Shown here: positions 26,984 to 37,579 of the stretch, in pieces
How positions within the stretch are numbered: position 1 is the first letter of the stretch
Layout of the letters: every line of letters starts with the position of its first letter
Source of the DNA: Peristeroidobacter agariperforans
Lineage (GTDB): Bacteria > Pseudomonadota > Gammaproteobacteria > Steroidobacterales > Steroidobacteraceae
NCBI RefSeq assembly: GCF_004138335.1
Contig: NZ_RYFW01000007.1
Span: forward strand, 124,001 to 188,000
DNA: 64,000 nucleotides
Direction: 5' to 3'
Translations under genes and position numbers: made by a program
Notes under the pieces: model-generated
The model's database searches: none
What the model was told of the DNA's origin: nothing
What the model saw: only the letters and a program-made list of their open reading frames with translations

Positions 26984-27147
26984 GCGGTGGGCGGTTGGCG
27001 GTTCGCGGTTGGTGGTTGGTGAAGAGGTTAGGGGTGTCCGTCCATCGCCGGCTGGCGGCGATGGGTTTGATTCGGACTGGACATCTGACGGGCGCAGCGG
27101 GGCCTCTTAACTAACCGCCAACCGCGAACCGCCAACCGCTAACCGCT
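26983..27147. repeat. Heptamer palindromic element, copy A (dksA/gluQ)
   Basis: Two ~45-base arms made of tandem GCGGTTN heptamers (left arm 26983-27027, plus-strand sense; complementary right arm 27101-27147) flank a 73-base centre. Each arm has the same inner edge, GTGAAGAGG or CCTCTTAAC-like. The centre has its own 9-pair hairpin (CCATCGCCG / CGGCGATGG near 27042-27064). The right arm starts at the dksA stop codon and the left arm abuts the gluQ coding sequence. Confidence 0.85.
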
Positions 27148-28093
27148 ATCTGTAGCGGTCGTCGCGGTCGCCGTACTGGAGCTCGCGACGCTCGCGGCGT
27201 TCCTGCGCTTCGATGCACAGGGTCGCGACCGGGCGGGCTTCGAGCCGCTTGATGCCGATCTCCTCGCCGGTCTCGACGCAGTAGCCGTAGCTGCCATCCT
27301 CGATCCGCTTGATCGCTTCTTCGATCTTGCGGATCAGCTTGCGCTCGCGGTCACGCGTGCGCAGCTCGAGGCTGAATTCGGACTCCTGGGTCGCGCGGTC
27401 GTTCGGATCGGGGAAGTTGGCCGCCTCGTCCTTCATGTGAAGTACGGTGCGATCCACTTCCTGCATCAGGTCGCGCTTCCAATTGTTCAGGATCTGGCGG
27501 AAGTGCTCGAGCTGCTCCTTGTTCATGTACTGCTCGCCACGCCGCGGAATGTAAGGTTTTACATTGCGCGGACCGGCTAACAGATTGACACTCGAAAGAT
27601 CCTGGCCTTCGCTGTCCTCACTGTCGCTGGCAGCGTCAGTGTCCTGGGAATGGGTGTTCAGATTGGAAATCACGGGTCTCGCTGAAATCGTTGGCTTCAC
27701 AGGGGTTGCAGGGGCCGGCGCGGCGATCGACTCTTCGTCGTTCTGCTCGACCGGGGCGGCTGGGCGGCTCACCTTCGACGCCGGCTTGTGGGCCGCCACA
27801 CCGACACCATGGGCAGAGGCGGCGACCGTTGCTGCCTTGGGTGCTGGGGCGGCAACTGGCTTGATCGGTTCGATGGGCTTGTCGGCCTTGGTTGCAGTGT
27901 GGGCGGAGGCTGGTGTGGGGCGAGGCGCGGGGGCCGCCGCCGCTGGCTTGGGCCGGGCCGCGACTGTAGGCGCCTTCTTGGCGGACGCCGCCTTTTTCGC
28001 GGTGTCCTTGGCCGGCTCTTTCACGGCCGGAGCTTTCTTGACCACGGTTTGCTTGGCCTTCGCCGGCTTCGCCGACGGTTTTTTTGCGGCCAT
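27146..28093 (-). CDS. dksA: RNA polymerase-binding factor DksA with long Ala/Lys/Pro-rich N-terminus
   Basis: DksA binds the RNA polymerase secondary channel and, with ppGpp, mediates the stringent response. Residues ~170-315 are the conserved part: the coiled coil (EQLEHFRQILNNWKRDLMQEV) carries the tip motif FPDPNDRATQE, and the C-terminal globular domain follows. The zinc site has only two of the four Cys (GYCVETGEEIG...TLCIEAQE), as in zinc-independent DksA types. The ~165-residue N-terminal extension (KKPSAKPAKAKQTVVKK-type repeats) is histone H1/AlgP-like; E. coli DksA is 151 residues. Related long forms occur in Xanthomonadales, from memory. Confidence 0.92.
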   Translation of the reverse strand: MAAKKPSAKPAKAKQTVVKKAPAVKEPAKDTAKKAASAKKAPTVAARPKPAAAAPAPRPTPASAHTATKADKPIEPIKPVAAPAPKAATVAASAHGVGVAAHKPASKVSRPAAPVEQNDEESIAAPAPATPVKPTISARPVISNLNTHSQDTDAASDSEDSEGQDLSSVNLLAGPRNVKPYIPRRGEQYMNKEQLEHFRQILNNWKRDLMQEVDRTVLHMKDEAANFPDPNDRATQESEFSLELRTRDRERKLIRKIEEAIKRIEDGSYGYCVETGEEIGIKRLEARPVATLCIEAQERRERRELQYGDRDDRYR

Positions 28094-28231
28094 CTAAAGT
28101 GCCTCCGCCAGGGCCTACTAGAGGAGCTCGGCTCGCCCGCGCGAGGCTCGAACCCAAACCACGGCCCTAAACAACAGCTTGGACCAACAGCTTCAACAGT
28201 TCCGGACAATCGTTCGCCAAAGAGGGGCGCG

Positions 28232-28237
28232 ATTATA
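28232..28237 (-). promoter_or_regulatory. -10 element of the dksA promoter
   Basis: On the minus strand there is a perfect TATAAT, followed by a GC-rich discriminator (CGCGCCCC), 139 bases upstream of dksA. The -35 is poor. A GC-rich discriminator is typical of promoters inhibited by ppGpp/DksA, so autoregulation is conceivable, by inference. Confidence 0.5.
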
Positions 28238-28374
28238 CAGACCGCACCCCGCGCGTACAGGTCTATCGATGGGCTGAATTTTGGCCCGCTCAGCCTGCGT
28301 CAACGCGTCCACAGGCGGGAATGTTTCACATACACTACGGCCCGTTTTCATACCCCTCTTCGTACCGAGGCGCG

Positions 28375-31300
28375 ATGCGACTCAATAAGATCAAGTTGGC
28401 CGGGTTCAAGTCTTTCGTGGACCCGACCGCGGTGAATTTCCCAGGCAACCTGACGGGCGTCGTCGGTCCGAACGGTTGCGGCAAATCGAACATCATCGAC
28501 GCGGTCCGCTGGGTCATGGGCGAGATCTCTGCCAAGCACCTGCGCGGCGATTCGATGGCCGACGTGGTGTTCAACGGCTCCAGCTCGCGCAAGCCGGTGG
28601 GCACCGCCTCGGTGGAGCTGGTGTTCGACAACTCCGACGGCAAGCTGGCGGGCCAGTTCGCCAACTTCAATGAAGTCTCGCTGAAACGAGTCGTTTCGCG
28701 CGACGGCACGTCGGCATATTTCCTCAACGGCGCCCGCTGCCGTCGCAAGGACATCACGCAGCTGTTCCTGGGCACCGGCCTGGGCTCGCGCAGCTACGCC
28801 ATCATCGAGCAAGGCATGATCGGCCGCGTCATCGAGGCGCGTCCCGAGGAATTGCGCGGCTTCATCGAAGAGGCCGCCGGCATCTCCAAGTACAAGGAGC
28901 GCCGCCGCGAGACTGCGAATCGCATCTCCGCCACCAAGGAGAACCTGGAGCGCTTGAACGACGTCCGCGAGGAAGTCGACAAGCAGCTGCGCCACTTGCA
29001 GCGCCAGGCCGCCACCGCCCGTCGCTACCAGGCCTTGAAGCAGGACGAGCGCAAACTCAACGCCGAATTGATCGCGCTGCGCCTGAAGACCATCGAGGGC
29101 GATGCGGAGTCGAAGGAAACCGTCCTGCGCGAGCGCGACACCGCGATGCAGGCGTTGATTGCCGAGCTGCGCGCCATCGAGTCGTCGATCGAAACCTCGC
29201 GCGAAGATTTCACGGAGAAGTCGGAAGCTCTCAACGCAGTCCAGGGCCGCTACTACCAGATCGGCTCCGAGATCTCGCGCATCGAGCAGTCGATTCAGCA
29301 CACCCGCGAGCTGCGTCAACGGCAGCGCCAGGACCTGGAGCAGACCGAAGAGAGCGCGGCCGAAGCCAGCAAGCATTTGTCGCGCGATCAGGAGCAGATC
29401 AGTCAGCTGCAAACCGAGCTCGAACAACTCGAGCCCGGACTCGAAGCGGCCCGCGAACGCGAACAGGCGTCCGCCGATGCGTTATCGCAAGCCGAAGAGG
29501 CGATGCAGTTGTGGCAGGAGCGCTGGGAGGATTTCAATCGCGAATCCCGATCGGCCAGCGAAAAGACGCAGGTCGAACGCGCGCGTATCGAACAGTTGGA
29601 ACATCAGCTCTCGGGCCTGCAGTCGCGGCGTGAGCGTCTGAGCACCGAGCTGGGTCAGCTCGACATGGGCGATTCCACCGAGCGCATCGCGATGCTCGAA
29701 GCTCAACAGGAAGATGCAGCGGTTCAAGGCGAAACCGCGGCGACTCAGCTGCGTGAGGCGACGGAACAGTTGCAGAGTCTGCGCGAGCGCGAACGCGAGT
29801 TGGTGAGCGCCGAGGACAACAGCCGTAAGCAGTTGCAGGAAGCGCAGGGCAAGTTGATGTCGCTGCAGGCTCTGCAGCAGGCCGCGCTGGGTCTGGCACA
29901 GGGCAAGGTCACCGAATGGCTCTCGTCCAACTCGCTGACCGAGCGCCCACGCTTGGGTCAGCAGCTGGTCGTGGACCAGGGCTGGGAGCGTGCTGTCGAA
30001 ACGGTGCTCGGCTCCTATCTCGAAGCCGTGTCCGTCGATGCACTCGATGACATCGCTCAACGGATCGACTCCTTGCAAGTCGGCACTGTTTCGTTCTTCT
30101 CTTCAGGCACGAGCAGCGCTCAGAGCAGTGACAGCAACAGCTTGCTGTCGCGCGTGCGGGGCCCGTCCGCGATCTCGGCATTGTTGACGGGCATCATCGC
30201 GGTGGACTCGTTGCCCGAAGCGCTGGAGCGTCGTCATTCGCTCTCCGACGGTCAGTCGATCATCACGCGCGATGGCGTGTGGATCGGTCGCGATTGGTTG
30301 CGGGTCAGCCGTGACAAAGACGTGCACGCCGGCGTCATTGAGCGCGAAAAGGAAATGGGCGAGCTGCGCGATCGCGTTGGCGCCGCCGAAGAGCAGCGCG
30401 AGACCGTTCAATCGCAGCTCGCGGAATGCCGCGACGGCTTCCACGCGCTCGAACAGCGTCGCGATGAATTGCAGGTCGAGGTGAATCGTCTGCACCGCTC
30501 GCACAGCGAGTTCACCTCGCAGGTCACCGCGCTGCGTGCCAAGGCCGAGCAGACCGCGGAGCGCCTGCGTCGCGTCACCGGTGAAATCGAAGAGCTGGAT
30601 AACGATTACGGCAGTCGCTCCGAAGCGATTGCCGAAGCACGCGCCCGCTTGCAGGAAGGCGTGGAAGCGATGGCGCAGTTCGAAGATCAGCGCATCGGGC
30701 TCGAGCAGGAACGCGACGAGCGTCGCGAGGATCTGGGTCACAAGCGCTCGCAGGCGCAGCTGGATCGCGCCGGTGCGCAGGACGTGGCCATCAAGGTGGA
30801 GTCGCGGCGCTCGGCGCTGTCGTCCATCTCGGCCGGTCTCGATCGTCTGCGCAACCAGCTGGAACAGTTGGAACAGCGTCGCGAGCGTTTGACGCAGCAA
30901 CTCTCCGAGGGCGATGAGCCGTTGAATGCGCTGGAAGCCGAGCTGGAAGCGAAGCTCGAACAGCGCGTCGAAGTCGAGGAAGAGTTGTCGGTCGCGCGCC
31001 AGGCGTTGGAAACCGCCGAGCATCTGATGCGCACGATGGATCAGCAGCGCATGGATCGCGAGCACGCGATCGAACAGGCGCGCGCGGGCTTGGAAGACGT
31101 GCGCATGCTCGCGCAGGAACTGAAAGTGCGGCGTGAGACGCTGCAGGAACAGTTCGCAGCGACCGGGCTCGATCTGGCGACGGTGTATCAGGAGATGCCG
31201 CCGGAAGCGGACGTGCACGCCTGGGAAGAAACATTGAGCGATATCGCCGACAAGGTCGGCCGCCTCGGCGCCGTGAACCTCGCGGCCATCGAGGAATATC

Positions 31301-31878
31301 AGGAACAGTCACAGCGCAAGGAATACCTCGACAGCCAGTTCAAGGACCTGACCGAGGCGCTGGAGACGTTGGAAACGGCGATCCAGAAGATCGACAAAGA
31401 AACGCGTCAGCGCTTCCAGGATACGTTCGATCGCGTCAATGCCGGCTTGAAGGAACGCTTCCCACGCCTGTTCGGCGGCGGTCATGCGTATCTGGAGCTG
31501 GCAGGCGAGGACATCCTCAACGCCGGCGTGTCCATCATGGCGCGCCCGCCGGGCAAGCGGAACAGCACCATCAACCAGCTGTCCGGCGGTGAGAAGGCGC
31601 TCACGGCCGTGGCGCTGGTGTTCTCGATCTTCGAATTGAACCCCGCACCGTTCTGTCTGCTGGACGAGGTGGACGCGCCGCTCGACGAAGCCAACGTCGG
31701 CCGCTTCTGCAACACCGTCAAGGAGATGTCCGAGCGCGTGCAGTTCATCTTCATTACCCACAACAAGACGACCATGGAGCTGGCGTCGCACCTGGTCGGT
31801 GTGACGATGAACGAGCCGGGCGTGTCGCGCCTGGTGGCGGTGGACGTCGACGAAGCGGTGCGTCTGGCGGCGATGTAA
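28375..31878 (+). CDS. smc: Chromosome partition protein SMC
   Basis: A 1167-residue condensin ATPase counted from the ATG at 28375 (GAGG ribosome site; the longer frame to 28321 is unlikely). Walker A is GPNGCGKSNIIDAVRWVMG at ~32. Two long coiled coils flank a hinge at ~510-670 (LGQQLVVDQGWERAVETVLGSYLEA). The C-terminal head has the signature LSGGEKALTAVAL and Walker B PAPFCLLDEVDAPLDE. With ScpA and ScpB, encoded at 38.8-42.2 kb, it forms the SMC-kleisin complex for chromosome segregation. It diverges from dksA. Confidence 0.97.
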   Translation: MRLNKIKLAGFKSFVDPTAVNFPGNLTGVVGPNGCGKSNIIDAVRWVMGEISAKHLRGDSMADVVFNGSSSRKPVGTASVELVFDNSDGKLAGQFANFNEVSLKRVVSRDGTSAYFLNGARCRRKDITQLFLGTGLGSRSYAIIEQGMIGRVIEARPEELRGFIEEAAGISKYKERRRETANRISATKENLERLNDVREEVDKQLRHLQRQAATARRYQALKQDERKLNAELIALRLKTIEGDAESKETVLRERDTAMQALIAELRAIESSIETSREDFTEKSEALNAVQGRYYQIGSEISRIEQSIQHTRELRQRQRQDLEQTEESAAEASKHLSRDQEQISQLQTELEQLEPGLEAAREREQASADALSQAEEAMQLWQERWEDFNRESRSASEKTQVERARIEQLEHQLSGLQSRRERLSTELGQLDMGDSTERIAMLEAQQEDAAVQGETAATQLREATEQLQSLRERERELVSAEDNSRKQLQEAQGKLMSLQALQQAALGLAQGKVTEWLSSNSLTERPRLGQQLVVDQGWERAVETVLGSYLEAVSVDALDDIAQRIDSLQVGTVSFFSSGTSSAQSSDSNSLLSRVRGPSAISALLTGIIAVDSLPEALERRHSLSDGQSIITRDGVWIGRDWLRVSRDKDVHAGVIEREKEMGELRDRVGAAEEQRETVQSQLAECRDGFHALEQRRDELQVEVNRLHRSHSEFTSQVTALRAKAEQTAERLRRVTGEIEELDNDYGSRSEAIAEARARLQEGVEAMAQFEDQRIGLEQERDERREDLGHKRSQAQLDRAGAQDVAIKVESRRSALSSISAGLDRLRNQLEQLEQRRERLTQQLSEGDEPLNALEAELEAKLEQRVEVEEELSVARQALETAEHLMRTMDQQRMDREHAIEQARAGLEDVRMLAQELKVRRETLQEQFAATGLDLATVYQEMPPEADVHAWEETLSDIADKVGRLGAVNLAAIEEYQEQSQRKEYLDSQFKDLTEALETLETAIQKIDKETRQRFQDTFDRVNAGLKERFPRLFGGGHAYLELAGEDILNAGVSIMARPPGKRNSTINQLSGGEKALTAVALVFSIFELNPAPFCLLDEVDAPLDEANVGRFCNTVKEMSERVQFIFITHNKTTMELASHLVGVTMNEPGVSRLVAVDVDEAVRLAAM

Positions 31879-31889
31879 GCGGGCTCGCA

Positions 31890-34876
<2,987 letters not shown>

Positions 34877-34894
34877 ACGCCCCACCGCGCGATC

Positions 34895-35049
34895 GGCGGT
34901 GGCTGTCGGGAGGATGTGTTCTCCCGGCAGCTTTTCGGCACAGGGATGGGGCCGAAACAGCAGGGCTCACCATGGACGTGCGGCGAGGAGCGCAATGCGC
35001 TCCGGCCGGCGCCCGGTGCCGGGAGGACACATCCCCCCGACAGCCGCCG
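34895..35049. repeat. Long inverted repeat after ligA
   Basis: Arms of about 33 bases (within 34895-34929 and 35017-35049) match as inverted repeats with only three differences, all transitions. Each arm contains GGATGTGT and CTCCCGGCA. The ~87-base centre has further short inverted repeats (GCGCTCCGGCCGGCGCC). It fills the gap between ligA and the convergent parvulin gene. It could be a bidirectional terminator or a small mobile remnant. I see no gene in the gap. Confidence 0.6.
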
Positions 35050-35070
35050 CGTGCGCCGACGCTCCGATTC

Positions 35071-35883
35071 TTAAATCTTCTTCTCGACCTTCGCGTTCTT
35101 CCGCAGGTCATCCAAATAAGTCTGCAGCTTCTTCCGCTGGACCAGCACCTTCACCCGATCCTTCACCTCTTCGAACGGAGGCGGCGAGGTCACGCGAGAC
35201 TCTTCGAGCTTGATGACGTGCCAGCCGAACTGGCTCTGCACCGGCGCATCTGTCATCTGTCCCGGCTGCAGCGCCGCGACCGCGTCGGAGAACGGCTTCA
35301 CCATGGTCTCGAGCGTGAACCAGCCGAGGTCGCCGCCATTCTTGCCCGAGGGATCCTTCGAATTCTTCTGCGCCGACTTCGCAAAGTCGCCGCCGGCTTT
35401 GAGTTCCTTCGTGATCGCTTCGGCCTTGGCCTGATCGTCCACGAGGATGTGACGGGCGTGATATTCCTTCGGCATCTGGGCGACCTGCGCGTCGTACTCC
35501 GGGCGCAGTTCCGCGTCCGTCACCGGGTTCTTCTCCAGCCACTGTTGCAGCCCCGAATCGACCAGCACGTTCAGCCGGGCGAGCGCGAGCTGATCCTGCA
35601 CCTTCGCTTCCTTCTCGATGCCGTCCTTCGATGCTGCTTCGGCGGCCAGCTGCATGCTGATGAACTGATCCAGCAGCTGCGACTTTTCGGCTTCAGTGAT
35701 CTCGCGCTTCGACTGGCGCGCGACGTTCTCGACGTACAGGTCGAACTCGGACTTGCTGATCTCTTTGCCATTGACCACTGCGACGGCAGGGCCCGCGGGG
35801 GCTTTGGCAGTTTCGGCAGCCTTGCCGCAGCCGGCCAGCAGCGTCAGGGGCAGCAGCAGGCTGGCGAGTAGATGACGGTTCAT
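35071..35883 (-). CDS. Periplasmic parvulin-type peptidyl-prolyl isomerase, lipoprotein
   Basis: A 270-residue foldase from the ATG at 35883. The signal peptide ends in a lipobox, LLAGC (Cys ~19), so it should be lipid-anchored at the membrane. The N-terminal region is SurA/PrsA-like and helical (VNGKEISKSEFDLYVENVARQ). The parvulin domain is visible at YHARHILVDDQAKAEAITKEL, SGKNGGDLGWFTLETMVKPFSDA and VQSQFGWHVIKLEE. It catalyses cis-trans proline isomerisation during folding of exported proteins. It may be co-transcribed with bolA and yciB, 48 bases upstream. Confidence 0.9.
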   Translation of the reverse strand: MNRHLLASLLLPLTLLAGCGKAAETAKAPAGPAVAVVNGKEISKSEFDLYVENVARQSKREITEAEKSQLLDQFISMQLAAEAASKDGIEKEAKVQDQLALARLNVLVDSGLQQWLEKNPVTDAELRPEYDAQVAQMPKEYHARHILVDDQAKAEAITKELKAGGDFAKSAQKNSKDPSGKNGGDLGWFTLETMVKPFSDAVAALQPGQMTDAPVQSQFGWHVIKLEESRVTSPPPFEEVKDRVKVLVQRKKLQTYLDDLRKNAKVEKKI

Positions 35884-35931
35884 ACGCAATCCTTGGGGGA
35901 GAAGGGGGAAGTGATGCTGAACGGATATTCG

Positions 35932-36201
35932 TCAGCGCGCCTCGTCCGGTGTCAGCGCGGTGATGCTCAAGGCGTGGATGTCGGATTGCATGAGCTCGCC
36001 CAGCGAGCGGTACACCAGCTGGTGCCGCTGCAAGGTGCGCAACCCGTCGAAATCGGCAGAGACGACGCGCACGCGGAAATGTCCTTTGCCTTCTTTCGCA
36101 CCCGCATGGCCGGCGTGCAAATGACTGTCGTCGACCAGCTCCACCTGATCGGTGTGCAGCGCTTTGCGCAGCTCATCGACGATGCGTTCGGCGCGCGTCA
36201 T
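35932..36201 (-). CDS. BolA-family protein
   Basis: An 89-residue BolA-like protein from the ATG at 36201, which overlaps the yciB stop as ATGA. BolA/IbaG proteins work with monothiol glutaredoxins in iron-sulfur and iron sensing; BolA itself also binds DNA. Family residues include VELVDDSHLHAGHAGAKEGKGHFRVRVVS (with the conserved HxGH-type loop and SHFRV-like strand), the helix GLRTLQRHQLVYRSLGELM and the end IHALSITALTPDE. The BolA fold is complete; which member it is cannot be fixed. Confidence 0.9.
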   Translation of the reverse strand: MTRAERIVDELRKALHTDQVELVDDSHLHAGHAGAKEGKGHFRVRVVSADFDGLRTLQRHQLVYRSLGELMQSDIHALSITALTPDEAR

Positions 36202-36761
36202 TGCGGCTTCTCCGACTGCGTCGGCGCGTCCTCGGACGGCATCTTGGACGACAGCCAGACCGCCTGCGCGATCGCGAACACGAAGGTCAGCCCGAGCATG
36301 CCGAACAGCTTGAAGTTGACCCAGGCCTCTTCCGAGAAGTTGTAGACGACGTACAGGTTGATGGCGCCGAGCGCGGCAAAAAACAGGATCCAGGCCCAGT
36401 TGAGGGTCGCCCACACCGGGCGCTCCAGCTGCACGTTCTCGCCCATCATGCGCTCGATCAGCAGCTTGTCGCCGAAGAACCGGCTCGCCAGGAAGCCGGC
36501 CGCGAGCAGCCAGTTCACCACCGTGACTTTCCATTGGATGAAGGCCTTGTCGTGGATCGCCAGCGTCAGGCCGCCGAAAATCAATACCAGCACGCCCGAG
36601 ATCAGCGCCATCTGGCTGATCTTGCGATGGCGGAACCATTGCCAGCCCGTCTGCGCTATCACCGCGACGATGATTACGGCGGTGGCGACGAACATGTTGC
36701 CGGTGATCTTGTAGGTGAGAAAGAAAGCGATGACCGGGAAGAAGTCGAACAACAACTGCAT
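36198..36761 (-). CDS. yciB: Inner membrane-spanning protein YciB (septation protein A family)
   Basis: A 187-residue inner-membrane protein with five or six transmembrane helices, starting at the ATG at 36761 (MQLLFDFFPVIAFFLTYKI, the family's typical opening). Conserved blocks include QWKVTVVNWLLAAGFLASRFFG, ERMMGENVQLERPVWATLNWAWILFFAALGAIN and the SEEAWVNFKLFGMLGLTFVFA region. YciB interacts with envelope and division proteins in E. coli. It overlaps the bolA-type gene by 4 bases; yciO starts divergently 66 bases away. Confidence 0.93.
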   Translation of the reverse strand: MQLLFDFFPVIAFFLTYKITGNMFVATAVIIVAVIAQTGWQWFRHRKISQMALISGVLVLIFGGLTLAIHDKAFIQWKVTVVNWLLAAGFLASRFFGDKLLIERMMGENVQLERPVWATLNWAWILFFAALGAINLYVVYNFSEEAWVNFKLFGMLGLTFVFAIAQAVWLSSKMPSEDAPTQSEKPQ

Positions 36762-36827
36762 GCGAGAGAGCGCGCCTTGCCGGATCGAATACTCCGGCGG
36801 ATTTGACAGGGCCGCTATCATACCGGG

Positions 36828-37451
36828 ATGACCAGCCGCTATCTGGAGATTCACCCCAAGGACCCGCAGCTCCGCCTGATCCGTCAGGCGGTCGAGATCA
36901 TTCGTGAGGGCGGGGTGGTCGTTTATCCGACCGACTCCAGCTATGCGCTGGGCTGTCACCTGGGCGACAAGGCCGCCATGGAGCGCATCGCACGCATTCG
37001 CCAGACCGACCGCCATCACCACTTCACGCTGGTGTGCAGCGATCTGTCCGAGATCGCCAACTACGCCCGCGTCAGCAACACGCAGTACCGCACTCTCAAG
37101 GCCTTCACGCCCGGGCCGTACACCTTCATCCTGCAGGCCACCAAGGAGACACCGCGCCGCCTGCAGAACGAGAAGCGCAAGACGATCGGCGTGCGAGTGC
37201 CGGATCATCCCGTGCCCACGGCCATCCTCGATGAGCTGGGCGAGCCCATCATGAGTTCGACTCTCATCCTGCCGGGCGACGAACACCCGCTGACCGATCC
37301 GCACGAGATCCAGGAGCGGCTGTTTCACTTCGTCGATGCGGTGATCGACAGCGGCAACTGCGGGCTCGAGCCGAGCAGCGTGATCGATCTGGCTGGGCCA
37401 GCGCCAGTCATCGTCCGCCGCGGTAAAGGCGACGTGAGCGCCTTCGAATAA
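36828..37451 (+). CDS. YciO/Sua5/YrdC-type protein (YciO subgroup)
   Basis: A 207-residue YrdC-fold protein. Such proteins bind ATP and threonine carbamoyl-AMP, and YrdC/Sua5 make threonylcarbamoyladenylate for tRNA t6A. YPTDSSYALGC, HHFTLVCSDLSEIANYARV and GPYTFILQATKETPRRLQNEKRKTIGVRVPDHPV are characteristic. The last places it with YciO, which is close to but distinct from the essential Sua5. The C-terminal Sua5 domain is absent. It precedes trpS by about 100-130 bases. Confidence 0.85.
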   Translation: MTSRYLEIHPKDPQLRLIRQAVEIIREGGVVVYPTDSSYALGCHLGDKAAMERIARIRQTDRHHHFTLVCSDLSEIANYARVSNTQYRTLKAFTPGPYTFILQATKETPRRLQNEKRKTIGVRVPDHPVPTAILDELGEPIMSSTLILPGDEHPLTDPHEIQERLFHFVDAVIDSGNCGLEPSSVIDLAGPAPVIVRRGKGDVSAFE

Positions 37452-37492
37452 TCCGGTCCTGCGCGGCTATCAAGACTGGCTGTCAAGCTGCG

Positions 37493-37498
37493 TATAAT
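37493..37498 (+). promoter_or_regulatory. -10 element upstream of trpS
   Basis: A perfect TATAAT lies 87 bases before the preferred trpS start and 42 bases after yciO. No good -35 box is seen at 16-18 bases, so this may be activator-dependent or weak. It would drive trpS-scpA-scpB. Confidence 0.4.
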
Positions 37499-37579
37499 GC
37501 GGCCAGCTTTGCAAGCTGCTGATTTCCCGAATTAACAAGATTCGATAACGCCTTGATTTATAGGGCCCGAGGCCAAGCA

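Noticed and set aside
26983-27147. A CRISPR array or telomere-like repeat
   Set aside because: Heptamer units are head-to-tail in inverted arms around one centre, with no spacers and no cas genes.
35932-36639. A 235-codon frame covering the BolA region
   Set aside because: Only the last 89 codons, from the ATG at 36201, match BolA; the upstream part is antiparallel noise over yciB.
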